Assembly (NCBI RefSeq): GCF_024347435.1 | Contig: NZ_AP025480.1 | Span: 1-64,000, forward strand | Length of the DNA stretch: 64,000 nucleotides | Direction of reading: 5' to 3' | From: Vibrio cyclitrophicus | Lineage (GTDB): Bacteria > Pseudomonadota > Gammaproteobacteria > Enterobacterales > Vibrionaceae | Part shown: positions 49,866-58,409 of the stretch, in pieces | Position numbering within the stretch: the stretch's first letter is position 1 | Layout of the letters: every line of letters begins with the position of its first letter | Translations under genes and position numbers: made by a program | Notes under the pieces: generated by a model | What the model was told of the DNA's origin: nothing | Databases searched by the model: none | What the model saw: only the letters and a program-made list of their open reading frames with translations

Positions 49866-50722
49866 GATGCGCGACTCCTTGGGTTGAACTTGTCGTGTTG
49901 ATACAAAATATCACTGGCTTTGGTTGCTTCAGCCAATAAGACTTGTGGTTCTGGGATGTCTAGATCCCACTCAATCAAGGTATGGCGCAAACCATGTTGT
50001 GCTATCCATTGTGTGTAGAGTTGCCACACTTCGTCACAGACTGGTTTACTGTGGGTATCTATCCAGATCTCACCTTGTTCGAGTTTCTTTTTGGTAAAAC
50101 CTGCCAAGTGAATCTCTTCCACTTTGTCTGCAGGAATTCCGCTTAAGTACTCTTCACAACTGAAACCATGGTTAAAAGATGAGACAAAAATATTATTGAA
50201 ATCGAGTAATAAGCGACACTCGGTACGCTTCTGTACTTCAGCCAAAAATTCCCACTCTGGGATAGTTGAATGCTTGAAGGCAAGGTAGCTCGATGGGTTT
50301 TCAATTAGCATAGGGCGTTGCAAGCTGTCTTGGACCTCGATGACATTGCGGCAGAAGACCTCTAATGCCTCTTCGGTATACGGCAGTGGTAATAAATCAT
50401 TGAAGTAGTGACCACCAATCTGACTCCAACTTAGATGGTCAGAAACCAAAAACGGCTCTATGTCATTGATGAGTTCTTTTAGCTGCAGTAAGTGATTTGG
50501 GTTAATACGCTCAAAAGAACCTAAAGACAACCCAGCGCCGTGGCAACTTATACTGTGGTCATTACGTATTACTCTGAGCTGCTGACGCGATTTTGATTGA
50601 GGCTGAAAGTAGTTTTCGCTGTGAACCTCTAACCAACTTATTAAAGCTGGATTTTGGCTAAAGAAGTCTAAGTGAGGTGTTCTAAGGCCAACCCCTGTAT
50701 TGGGGTGAAGAGTTTGAGTCAC
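49862..50722 (-). CDS. bufB: MNIO multinuclear iron oxidase (DUF692, BufB)
   Basis: This 286-residue TIM-barrel enzyme of the DUF692/MNIO family oxidatively modifies cysteines of a ribosomal peptide. Conserved metal-ligand regions are seen in order: EVHSENYF, SCHGAGLSLGS, SDHLSWS, IENPSSY, LLLDFNNIFVSS, EIHLAGF, DTHSKPV and IEWDLDIPE. It sits between the DUF2282 precursor gene and bufC, which is the arrangement of copper-binding bufferin operons. A 9-bp hairpin separates it from the precursor gene. Confidence 0.92.
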   Translation of the reverse strand: MTQTLHPNTGVGLRTPHLDFFSQNPALISWLEVHSENYFQPQSKSRQQLRVIRNDHSISCHGAGLSLGSFERINPNHLLQLKELINDIEPFLVSDHLSWSQIGGHYFNDLLPLPYTEEALEVFCRNVIEVQDSLQRPMLIENPSSYLAFKHSTIPEWEFLAEVQKRTECRLLLDFNNIFVSSFNHGFSCEEYLSGIPADKVEEIHLAGFTKKKLEQGEIWIDTHSKPVCDEVWQLYTQWIAQHGLRHTLIEWDLDIPEPQVLLAEATKASDILYQHDKFNPRSRAS

Positions 50723-50747
50723 AACGATTCTCCTAATAGAAAGTGGA

Positions 50748-50770
50748 GGTGAGCTGGATATCAGCTCACC
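50748..50770 (-). other. Intercistronic hairpin between precursor and BufB
   Basis: GGTGAGCTG/CAGCTCACC form a perfect 9-bp stem with a 5-nt loop and no U tract. It lies between the bufA stop and the bufB start. It may stabilise the short precursor message or attenuate read-through into the enzyme genes. Confidence 0.6.
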
Positions 50771-50786
50771 ATACTTATCAGCTCAA

Positions 50787-51047
50787 TTATGATGATTGAG
50801 TGTTACCACCAGATAATTTGCCACAAAGTCCTTTAGGTACGACTACGAATGCATCGGATTGGTTGTCTTCTTTTGCTGTACCTGCACATGAACTTGTTTT
50901 GGTTGCACAATCATTTTGGCCAGCTTTTGCCACGCCGTAGCATTTTTCTTTTGCTGCTGCCTCTGCAGGCGCTGATGTAAGAACTGCACCGCCGAACGCT
51001 AGTACACTTGTGATTGCAGCTGTAACAGCAAGATTAGAATTTTTCAT
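50787..51047 (-). CDS. bufA: Bufferin precursor peptide (DUF2282, BufA1-like)
   Basis: This is an 86-residue secreted RiPP precursor. ATG 51047 is chosen because agaggga sits directly against the earlier ATG (51053) but 7-9 nt before this one. A Sec signal (hydrophobic about 7-25, cleavage after APAEA) precedes a core with four Cys (36, 47, 54, 75) in [19 protein letters not shown] and GLCGK, the bufferin-1 pattern. In studied cases MNIO turns the two inner Cys into thiooxazoles and the product buffers copper in the periplasm. That this one does so is an inference. Confidence 0.9.
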   Translation of the reverse strand: MKNSNLAVTAAITSVLAFGGAVLTSAPAEAAAKEKCYGVAKAGQNDCATKTSSCAGTAKEDNQSDAFVVVPKGLCGKLSGGNTQSS

Positions 51048-51076
51048 AGTCATTCCCTCTAGGACTTAATAGTATT

Positions 51077-51104
51077 TTTATATCGCAGGTTAATAAGTTG
51101 TTAA
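51077..51104 (-). promoter_or_regulatory. Possible sigma-70 promoter of bufferin operon
   Basis: On the minus strand, TTAACA (51099-51104) and TATAAA (51077-51082) are 16 nt apart, about 30 bp before the bufA start. No ECF-type or CueR-type box is evident. Confidence 0.45.
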
Positions 51105-51280
51105 CTTGCTTACTAAAAAGGATAGGAAGAACTCGGAAATAATTTCACTGCATTATAAAAAATATCAATATTAATGATGTGTTATCTATTAAGTTACTGA
51201 TTACATGATGTTATTTTTTGATTGTTTTTTCTTCTTATTATCCTAAACGCAGCCTAGTGTTTAGGTTATAATCGACTTTT

Positions 51281-51296
51281 ATGTATAAATACCCAG
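51281..51296 (+). promoter_or_regulatory. LexA (SOS) box of uvrD
   Basis: ATGTATAAATACCCAG resembles the E. coli uvrD box CTGTATATATACCCAG, with a changed first base. It lies 16 bp before the uvrD ATG, which agrees with SOS induction. Confidence 0.72.
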
Positions 51297-51311
51297 TAGT
51301 GAGCATATCCA

Positions 51312-53486
51312 ATGATAGATCCTTCGCTTTTACTCGATGGCCTAAACGACAAACAACGTGAGGCGGTCGCAGCACCTTTAGAAAACCTACTTATTCTGGC
51401 AGGTGCTGGCAGTGGTAAAACGCGAGTGTTGGTGCATCGTATTGCTTGGCTGCAAAGCGTAGAGCAAGCATCGCCGTTTTCTATCATGTCAGTCACCTTC
51501 ACCAATAAAGCGGCAGCAGAGATGCGTGGTCGTATTGAAGAGTTGATGATGGGTAGCTCGTCAGGTATGTGGAACGGTACCTTCCATGGTATTTGTCACC
51601 GTATTCTTCGAGCTCACTACCTAGATGCAAAACTGCCAGAAGATTTTCAGATCATTGATTCAGATGATCAAATTCGTTTACTACGTCGCTTAATCAAGGC
51701 GCAAAACCTTGATGAAAAGCAGTGGCCAGCCAAGCAAGCTTCTTGGTGGATTAATGGTAAAAAAGACGAAGGGCTACGCCCAAGTCATATTGACGCCTAC
51801 CATGATCCAATCACTCAAACGTGGTTAAAGATTTACTCGGCTTACCAAGAGGCATGTGATCGTGCTGGCTTGGTCGACTTTGCTGAAATCTTGTTGCGAT
51901 CGCATGAACTATTGCGCGATAAGAAACACATCCGCGAGCACTACCAAGCTCGCTTTAAGCACATTCTTGTCGACGAATTCCAAGATACCAACAACATCCA
52001 ATACGCTTGGCTTCGCATGATGGCAGGCCCGGATTGTCGCGTGATGATCGTGGGTGATGATGACCAATCTATCTATGGCTGGCGTGGCGCTAAAATTGAA
52101 AATATTCAGAAGTTCTTGGATGAATTCCCAGGCGCTTCAACGGTTCGACTCGAACAAAACTACCGTTCAACCAAAACCATTCTTCAGGCGTCGAATGAGC
52201 TTATCTCGAACAACACTGAGCGTATGGGTAAAGAGCTGTGGACCGATGGCAACGATGGCGAACTAATCTCAGTTTACTCGGCTTATAACGAGTTAGATGA
52301 AGCGCGCTTCACGGTCAGCAAAATCAAAGAGTGGCAAGAGAAAGGCGGTGCGTTAGAAGATACCGCGATGCTTTATCGTAACAACGCCCAATCTCGTGTG
52401 CTTGAAGAGGCGCTTATCCAAGGTGGTCTACCTTACCGAATCTACGGCGGCATGCGATTCTTCGAGCGTCAGGAAATCAGAGATGCTTTGAGCTACCTGC
52501 GTTTAATGAGTAACCGAAGCAATGATGCGGCATTCGAACGTGTCGTAAATACGCCAACGCGTGGCTTGGGTGATAAAACCTTAGAAACGATTCGTCTTGC
52601 AGCGCGTGATCGTGGTGCAACCATGTGGGAAGCCAGTGTTGCTCTGATAGAAGAACAAGTGTTACCAGGCCGTGCTGCAGGTGCTTTGAGCCGCTTTATT
52701 GAGCTTATCAATGCACTTGAAGATGACACCATAGAACTGAGACTTCATGAGCAAACCGACCACGTAATCAAATCGTCGGGCTTGTTTGCGATGTACGAGC
52801 AAGAGAAAGGTGAAAAGTCGAAGGCACGTATTGAGAACTTGGAAGAATTGGTAACGGCAACGCGTCAGTTTGAAAAGCCAGAAGAAGCGGATGAAATGAG
52901 CATGCTAACGGCGTTCTTAACTCATGCGGCTTTGGAAGCAGGTGAAGGTCAGGCTGACGAGTTTGATGATGCGGTTCAGCTCATGACTCTGCACAGTGCC
53001 AAAGGCCTAGAGTTCCCAATGGTATTCATGGTTGGCGTTGAAGAGGGTATGTTCCCAAGCCAGATGTCTGCAGAAGAGGCAGGGCGCTTAGAAGAAGAGC
53101 GTCGCCTGTGTTACGTAGGCATGACGCGTGCGATGGAGAAGCTTTACATAACTTACGCAGAGATGCGTCGCTTGTACGGGCAAGACAAGTACCACAAACC
53201 GTCACGCTTTATTCGTGAGCTGCCTGAGACATGTCTGGATGAAGTGCGTATGAAAGCGCAAGTGAGCCGTCCTGCAAGCAGCGGTCGCTTTAGCCAAACC
53301 GCCGTGAAAGAGAACTTTAACGAAACAGGCTTTAGTTTGGGTTCTCGCGTTAAGCACCCTAAGTTTGGTGAAGGCACTATCATCAACTTCGAGGGAAGTG
53401 GCCCGCAGAGCCGAGTTCAAGTCGCGTTTAATGGTGAAGGCATCAAGTGGTTAGTAACGGCTTATGCTCGTTTAGAGCAGCTTTAA
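51312..53486 (+). CDS. uvrD: DNA helicase II UvrD
   Basis: UvrD is the 724-residue SF1A 3'-5' helicase of nucleotide-excision and mismatch repair. Motifs are in order: Q motif LNDKQREAV, Walker A AGAGSGKT (30-37), VDEFQDTN (II), GDDDQSIYGWRGA (III), QNYRST (IV), TLHSAKGLEFP (V) and YVGMTRA (VI). The C-terminal Tudor-like RNA-polymerase-binding tail (VKHPKFGEGTI) is present. The ATG at 51312 follows a LexA box. It diverges from the bufferin operon. Confidence 0.97.
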   Translation: MIDPSLLLDGLNDKQREAVAAPLENLLILAGAGSGKTRVLVHRIAWLQSVEQASPFSIMSVTFTNKAAAEMRGRIEELMMGSSSGMWNGTFHGICHRILRAHYLDAKLPEDFQIIDSDDQIRLLRRLIKAQNLDEKQWPAKQASWWINGKKDEGLRPSHIDAYHDPITQTWLKIYSAYQEACDRAGLVDFAEILLRSHELLRDKKHIREHYQARFKHILVDEFQDTNNIQYAWLRMMAGPDCRVMIVGDDDQSIYGWRGAKIENIQKFLDEFPGASTVRLEQNYRSTKTILQASNELISNNTERMGKELWTDGNDGELISVYSAYNELDEARFTVSKIKEWQEKGGALEDTAMLYRNNAQSRVLEEALIQGGLPYRIYGGMRFFERQEIRDALSYLRLMSNRSNDAAFERVVNTPTRGLGDKTLETIRLAARDRGATMWEASVALIEEQVLPGRAAGALSRFIELINALEDDTIELRLHEQTDHVIKSSGLFAMYEQEKGEKSKARIENLEELVTATRQFEKPEEADEMSMLTAFLTHAALEAGEGQADEFDDAVQLMTLHSAKGLEFPMVFMVGVEEGMFPSQMSAEEAGRLEEERRLCYVGMTRAMEKLYITYAEMRRLYGQDKYHKPSRFIRELPETCLDEVRMKAQVSRPASSGRFSQTAVKENFNETGFSLGSRVKHPKFGEGTIINFEGSGPQSRVQVAFNGEGIKWLVTAYARLEQL

Positions 53487-53530
53487 CCTGTTACTTCGAC
53501 ATCTAAAAACCGTCCATTATTAAAAACAGA

Positions 53531-53556
53531 AAGAGCAGCCAATGGCTGCTCTTTTT
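53531..53556 (+). terminator. Intrinsic terminator of uvrD
   Basis: The stem AGAGCAGCC/GGCTGCTCT has a short loop and five Ts. Confidence 0.88.
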
Positions 53557-53621
53557 ATTGCTTTATACTGACCTAAATTAGGTTAATACGAGCCTAAGGC
53601 ATTGCTGCCTTAAAGTAAGAC

Positions 53622-54119
53622 TTACAGTGCTGCAAGTGCCGCTTCGTAGTTTGGTTCTTCAGTGATCTCTGCAACTAACTCGCTGTGTGTTACCACACCG
53701 TTTTCATCAACACATACAACTGCACGTGTTGTTAGGCCAGATAGTGGGCCTTCAGCGATCGCTACGCCGTAGTCTGATGCGAAAGTAGGAGAGCGGAAAG
53801 TCGAAGCGTGTTGAACGCCTTCAATGCCTTCTAGTTCGCAGAAGCGACCCGCAGCAAACGGAAGATCAGCAGAAATACAAACAACAACCGTGTTCTCAAG
53901 CTCTGCCGCTTTTGCGTTGAACGTGCGTACGCTCGTCGCACAAGTTGCGGTGTCGATGCTTGGGAAAATGTTTAGAACCACTTTCTTGCCTTCAAGAGAA
54001 GCAAGAGTCAGTTCAGAAAGATCGCCTGCAGTCAGTGCAAAGCTTGGAGACTTTTCACCCGTTTTTGGGAATGTGCCTGTTAGAGCTACAGCAGCGCCTT
54101 TGAAGGTAACGTGTGACAT
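53622..54119 (-). CDS. tpx: Thiol peroxidase Tpx
   Basis: Tpx is the 165-residue atypical 2-Cys peroxiredoxin that reduces organic peroxides with thioredoxin. The peroxidatic Cys60 lies in SIDTATCATSVRTFN and the resolving Cys94 in GRFCELEG, as in E. coli Tpx (61 and 95). The catalytic Arg follows in the THSELV region. It is monocistronic and faces the uvrD terminator. Confidence 0.95.
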   Translation of the reverse strand: MSHVTFKGAAVALTGTFPKTGEKSPSFALTAGDLSELTLASLEGKKVVLNIFPSIDTATCATSVRTFNAKAAELENTVVVCISADLPFAAGRFCELEGIEGVQHASTFRSPTFASDYGVAIAEGPLSGLTTRAVVCVDENGVVTHSELVAEITEEPNYEAALAAL

Positions 54120-54301
54120 GAATTGTCCTTAGTTTAATTATGGTTATGAAACTAGTTGAGCCTAGTAAAGCTTACGTTACTCGGAAGTGGTTAAGAAGTG
54201 AATGATTTAAATGTCAGAATTGTAATTAAACGTATGTGATGTTTGGTGAGGTTTAGAGCGGAAAGGTTAATTGGAAAGTAATAAATAGAAGTATGGATAA
54301 A

Positions 54302-54717
54302 GAAAAACCCCGAGAGCTTGCGCTCATCGGGGTCTGTAGTCTTACTCGCAGCAATCCGGCTACTAAGTGTGCTCCATGCATCAAATCCATGATAGTGTGC
54401 TGTTATCCTTCAGCGTATTCCTTTCATCGCCTTCCTAGCGGTGTCCTTGATCTTATCCTGATCTGCCAACAATCCTCGTTAGCGCGCGTCACTTGTTCCT
54501 TGAGCGGTGTCCTTTACATCATCCTGATGTTCAGTCCTTTCCTCGTCCAGAGGTGTCCATTGTCTTTCCTTAGTAGCAACCATCCTAGTTACTATTGCGT
54601 CCATTCAATGTCCATTTCGCTATCCATGCCGATTATTCATCCTGAGTAATCGAATCTTCATCCTGAAGATAACCAAGTCCTTGGCGTTTCCTGTTCCGTG
54701 TCAGCATCCTTCCGACA
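54302..54717 (-). ncRNA. csrB: CsrB-family small RNA
   Basis: This is a roughly 416-nt minus-strand RNA with no ORF of its own. The transcript carries about 28 GGA motifs counted by eye, many as AGGAUG or AAGGA in hairpin loops (for example UCAGGAUGA), and begins GUCGGAAGGAUG, like E. coli CsrB. It ends in the hairpin CCCCGA-GAGC/GCTC-TCGGGG with a U tract. Such RNAs sequester the translational regulator CsrA and are usually activated by GacA/VarA. V. cholerae has several Csr sRNAs, so the exact paralogue is unsure. A 118-residue frame on the other strand is spurious. Confidence 0.9.
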
Positions 54718-54723
54718 CCATTC

Positions 54724-54751
54724 ATATTACCGATCTCCCATTTATCAGCAA
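54724..54751 (-). promoter_or_regulatory. Promoter of csrB-like sRNA
   Basis: On the minus strand TTGCTG (54746-54751) and TAATAT (54724-54729) are 16 nt apart. They place the start near 54717, at the GTCGG that opens the RNA. Confidence 0.6.
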
Positions 54752-54861
54752 TGGTGCATAAGAGAATTTCTATATAATTATTTGAATGATAAATGTACGT
54801 TTTGTTTTATTTCAAATAGTTAAGATTATTAAGTGCTTATTTTCTCAGTTAAATAGAGATA

Positions 54862-54907
54862 TTTACTCACTGCCTTGTGAGAGATCTCGCACAAGGCAGC
54901 GAGTAAA
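54862..54907 (-). terminator. Long hairpin downstream of ggt
   Basis: The arms TTTACTCACTGCCTTGTG/GCACAAGGCAGCGAGTAAA pair nearly perfectly around a short loop, 20-60 bp past the ggt stop. There is no long U tract after it on the minus strand, so it may be a weak terminator or a stabilising structure. Confidence 0.6.
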
Positions 54908-54923
54908 AAGGGAGGATTATTCC

Positions 54924-56681
54924 CTATTGGCCAATCGCAGCACCTTCACGACGAGGGTCTGCAGCACCTTCTAGGCCATATTTTGTGATGCGAATGGCGT
55001 GTAAACCCGAGTTAAGATCGCGAACGTTGACTTCAAATCCCATCTTTTCTAGCTCAGGTTTGAAGTTTTCCGCTGATGTTCCTTTTTCCAAATCTAAGCT
55101 ACCGAAGCGGTTTAGGAAGTGCGGTTGGTTGATCGCTTGCTGAATATCCATGTCCCATTGGGTATGCGCAATGATCGCTTGTGCTACATAACCTATGATA
55201 CGGCTGCCGCCTGGAGAACCAATCGCCATGTAAGGTTTATCATCTTGCATAATGATGGTTGGAGCCATCGAAGAGCGTGGACGCTTACCCGGTTCAAGTC
55301 GGTTCGCGATAGGTTTGCCATTATTGTGCGTTTTGAATGAGAAGTCCGTTAGTTCGTTATTGAGCAGGAAGCCTCTCACCATTAGGCGTGAGCCAAATGC
55401 GTTCTCAATGGTGGTGGTCATTGATACGACATTGCCATCGCTATCAACAATGTTGAAGTGGCTAGTGGACGGCAGTTCAATAGAGACATCTTGGCTTCTT
55501 TGCATTACATGATCCCACGGTGGTGTGCCTGAAGGTGCGTTTGCTAGTGCCTTACCTGCGGTAATTAACTGAGCTCGTTCCTGCAAATAGTCAGTATTGA
55601 CTAACCCTTGGGTTGGCATAGGTACATAATCTTGATCTGCCATATACATACCACGGTCTGCAAAGGCTAGGCGAGAAGCATCCGCTAATACTTGCCAAGA
55701 CTTTGCGTCGTTTGGTCCCCATGATTTGAGGTCAAATTGCTCGGTCATCGCTAAGATTTGCCCAACCGTTAATGCACCTGAACTTGGTGGTCCCATTCCA
55801 CAAATATCGTAGCTCTCATAAGCGGAACAAACGGGTTCACGTTGCTTGATTGAATAGGCGTCGAAGTCTTTCTGTGCCAATACGCCCGGATTGCCTTTGG
55901 CAGTTTGCACAGCATTGATGATGTCGGCAGAGATCTCACCCTGATAGAAGGCTTTAGCGCCATCCTTTGAGATAGCGTTTAACGTTGCCGCGTATTCTGG
56001 GTTCTTAAGTTGCATGCCAGCTGCTTTCGGGCTGCCATCGGCATTAAAGAAGTAGGCTTTAGTGGTGGCAAAGCGGCTTAGACGTTCTTGGTCGTTCTCG
56101 ATCAAGGTGGCTAAGCGTGGGCTGATGGTAAAACCTTTTTCAGCCAGTTGAGCGATAGGCTTGATGAGTGAGGCCCATTCTAGCTTGCCGTATTTCTGGT
56201 GGGTATCCCACAATAATTGAACCGTACCGGGTGTACCAACTGAGCGACCCCCAACTACCGCATCATAGAATTTAAGCGGTTGGCCGTTTTCGTCTTGGAA
56301 TAGACGTGGTGTAGCATCAAGTGGTGCAGTTTCACGACCATCGTAGGTTTTGAGTTGCTTGTCCTTGCCATCAAAATAAACAAGGAACGCGCCACCACCA
56401 ATACCTGATGACTGAGGTTCTACCAAGCCAAGCATAAGCTGTACCGCTACCATGGCGTCAATCGCGTTACCACCTCGGGCGAGGATGTCTGCGCCTGCTT
56501 GTGTCGCCAATGGGTTAGCTGCGGTGACCATCCAATCATTGGCTTTGACGAGTTGTTTAGTTTCTAAACCACTGCTTTGTTCAGGCGCGACGGCATCGGC
56601 AGCTTGATTTGCCCAACTGACATGGGAGGCAAAAAGTAGGGTAGAAGTAGCGAGGGTTGTTAGTTTTGTTTTCCACTGCAT
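54924..56681 (-). CDS. ggt: Gamma-glutamyltransferase
   Basis: This 585-residue periplasmic Ntn-hydrolase hydrolyses glutathione and gamma-glutamyl amides. It has a signal peptide (about 1-24, cut after SWA), the large-subunit start and GGRSVGTPG region, and the autocleavage nucleophile Thr406 in STSHFNIVD, which starts the small subunit. GSPGGSRIIG near the C-terminus forms the substrate pocket. It appears complete. The upstream spacer to the LysE gene is 91 bp. Confidence 0.95.
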   Translation of the reverse strand: MQWKTKLTTLATSTLLFASHVSWANQAADAVAPEQSSGLETKQLVKANDWMVTAANPLATQAGADILARGGNAIDAMVAVQLMLGLVEPQSSGIGGGAFLVYFDGKDKQLKTYDGRETAPLDATPRLFQDENGQPLKFYDAVVGGRSVGTPGTVQLLWDTHQKYGKLEWASLIKPIAQLAEKGFTISPRLATLIENDQERLSRFATTKAYFFNADGSPKAAGMQLKNPEYAATLNAISKDGAKAFYQGEISADIINAVQTAKGNPGVLAQKDFDAYSIKQREPVCSAYESYDICGMGPPSSGALTVGQILAMTEQFDLKSWGPNDAKSWQVLADASRLAFADRGMYMADQDYVPMPTQGLVNTDYLQERAQLITAGKALANAPSGTPPWDHVMQRSQDVSIELPSTSHFNIVDSDGNVVSMTTTIENAFGSRLMVRGFLLNNELTDFSFKTHNNGKPIANRLEPGKRPRSSMAPTIIMQDDKPYMAIGSPGGSRIIGYVAQAIIAHTQWDMDIQQAINQPHFLNRFGSLDLEKGTSAENFKPELEKMGFEVNVRDLNSGLHAIRITKYGLEGAADPRREGAAIGQ

Positions 56682-56772
56682 GATCTTCTCCTTTTAATAT
56701 GCAGAGCTAGATTGACAGTGGAAATAACATTTAGCCAGTGTATTGTTAATTAATTGTAATCTTTGTTCTAAT

Positions 56773-57435
56773 TTAGAGCAGTAGTGATGAGGCTGATTGC
56801 CACAAAATACTGACGCCAATAATGGTGAATACAGCGCCGCACAAGCCATCGATATAGACAGTCGCTTCATGTAATTTTTTCTGTAAGGCTTTAGTAGATA
56901 GCATCCAAGCTAAAAGTGAAAACCAAAACAGCGACAGGCCAAATAAGATAAGCAGAGCAAAACCTTTACCTGAAAGAGACATGTCAGCAGGCACTAGGCT
57001 CGACATTAAACTAATGAAAAACACCAAAGCCTTTGGGTTGAGAATGTTAGTGGCAAAACCCTTAGAAAACGCCTCACGCTTGTTGGTAAGAATGAGATCT
57101 GTGGAATGAACAGAATCAGTGTCGTCATCGTGATGCTGGATCGTATACCAAGTGGCTTTCAAAGCGCCATAACCTAGGTACAACAAGTAACTACCACCTG
57201 CTAGTTGGATTATCGCAAATAGAGTCGGTTGCTGGTGGACCAAGTAACTTATCCCCGTTAGGCTCAGCAGTGAGTGCAGTAATATCCCGCAAGACAATCC
57301 TAAAGCAATGTACAAGCCTGTTTGTCTACCATGACGTGTCGCGTTTTGCACGACTAACGCAAAGTCAGGGCCGGGACTCATCAAAGCGATGAAGTGGATA
57401 GAGGCTAGGGTGATCAATATGGTGACTTCATTCAT
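56773..57435 (-). CDS. LysE/RhtB-family amino acid exporter
   Basis: This 220-residue inner-membrane exporter has about six helices. The family start is seen at HFIALMSPGPDFALVVQNATRHGR (split at about 14-37), with GLYIALGLSCGILLHSLLS and the SKGFATNILNPKALVFFISL motif. It resembles RhtC/threonine or homoserine exporters, but the substrate cannot be read. It lies between ggt and an AraC regulator and could be controlled by the latter. Confidence 0.88.
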   Translation of the reverse strand: MNEVTILITLASIHFIALMSPGPDFALVVQNATRHGRQTGLYIALGLSCGILLHSLLSLTGISYLVHQQPTLFAIIQLAGGSYLLYLGYGALKATWYTIQHHDDDTDSVHSTDLILTNKREAFSKGFATNILNPKALVFFISLMSSLVPADMSLSGKGFALLILFGLSLFWFSLLAWMLSTKALQKKLHEATVYIDGLCGAVFTIIGVSILWQSASSLLL

Positions 57436-57534
57436 TGTTCGTTCTCAATAACCTTGCAGCTATTTTAAAATAAGTAATCGTATTGAGCGTAGCTTACCGT
57501 GATTTGAAATGGAGCAATTGTAAATTATCAACAC

Positions 57535-58329
57535 TTAGTTGATTTGTGATGGTGGGACACCGAATGTGGTTTTGAAGGCCTTGGAGAAATGGGCTTGATC
57601 ATAAAAGCCAACTTGGTGTGCAACCATGGTGCCACAGATCCCTGATTTAATAAGGCGCATACTCTGTTCCATACGTAAACGGCTTAGCCAAGCATAAGGA
57701 GTGATACCCATCTTATTTTTGAAGTGGCGTTGGAACTGAGTGGTGGTTAAGCCGCATAGGTCTGACAGTTGTTCTAAACGAACTGGCTGGTCCAAATTCG
57801 CCATCAAATAGTCTTTTAGCGTATCAATCGATTGATTACCCAGTTTGATGTCGCTTTTCGATCCAAACTTTGCATAACGATCGACAATCGTAGAAAACCC
57901 TTCGAAAGGTAAGCAGTCTTGAGCGAGTTGGCTGACGTTTTGAGTTATTAAAAGACGGTGTAGGTTACACAATTGTGAAAAAGCGGCTTGATCGGAGAGG
58001 ATCAACTCAGAAAAGCCTAATGTATGACCATTTAGCTTGGGATCGGCAAGATCTTGAAACCATTGAGGAGAAATCGCAAATACGCTGACTTGATAACCTG
58101 AATCGAGTTTGGAGTGCCCATCATGAAGCTCATCAGGCGGCATGATAACAACTTGGCCAGCTCCGACATGGTGACTCGCACCTTGATAGACAAACTTTTG
58201 TTGGCCTTTTGTTATTAAGCCAATGTGAAAGTCCAAATGATAGTGACGCTGAAACGCGAACTCTTGGTATTGAGCTTTAATCAGGCTGATATCTTCTGTC
58301 GGTGTAGAGTAATAGTGGACTTTATCCAT
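57535..58329 (-). CDS. AraC-family transcriptional regulator
   Basis: This 264-residue protein has an N-terminal cupin-like sensor (HYHLDFHIGLITKGQQKFVYQG, split at about 28-50) and a C-terminal double HTH (LSDLCGLTTTQFQRHFKNKMGITPYAWLSRLR, at about 190-221, and the second helix with VAHQVGFYDQAHFSKAFKTTFGVPPS). ATG 58329 is preferred to the TTG at 58350. No ribosome site is visible, and a terminator-like hairpin lies just before the ATG. It may control the adjacent LysE exporter. Confidence 0.83.
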   Translation of the reverse strand: MDKVHYYSTPTEDISLIKAQYQEFAFQRHYHLDFHIGLITKGQQKFVYQGASHHVGAGQVVIMPPDELHDGHSKLDSGYQVSVFAISPQWFQDLADPKLNGHTLGFSELILSDQAAFSQLCNLHRLLITQNVSQLAQDCLPFEGFSTIVDRYAKFGSKSDIKLGNQSIDTLKDYLMANLDQPVRLEQLSDLCGLTTTQFQRHFKNKMGITPYAWLSRLRMEQSMRLIKSGICGTMVAHQVGFYDQAHFSKAFKTTFGVPPSQIN

Positions 58330-58334
58330 GGTAC

Positions 58335-58374
58335 AAAAAAGCTTGGTCAAATAGTCATCAATTCAACCAAGCTT
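58335..58374 (-). terminator. Intrinsic terminator of rarD
   Basis: On the minus strand AAGCTTGGT/ACCAAGCTT form a stem with a 22-nt loop, followed by six Ts. It ends only six bases before the AraC ATG, so it also fills the AraC 5' leader. Confidence 0.75.
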
Positions 58375-58409
58375 ATCTTCGTCACTCGCAGTTGTCTTGT
58401 AAAAAACGA

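Noticed and set aside
54293..54649. 118-residue open frame on the + strand
   Set aside because: It lies antisense to the csrB-like RNA, and its residues are rich in Ser, Cys and Pro from GGA complements. No ribosome site or family.
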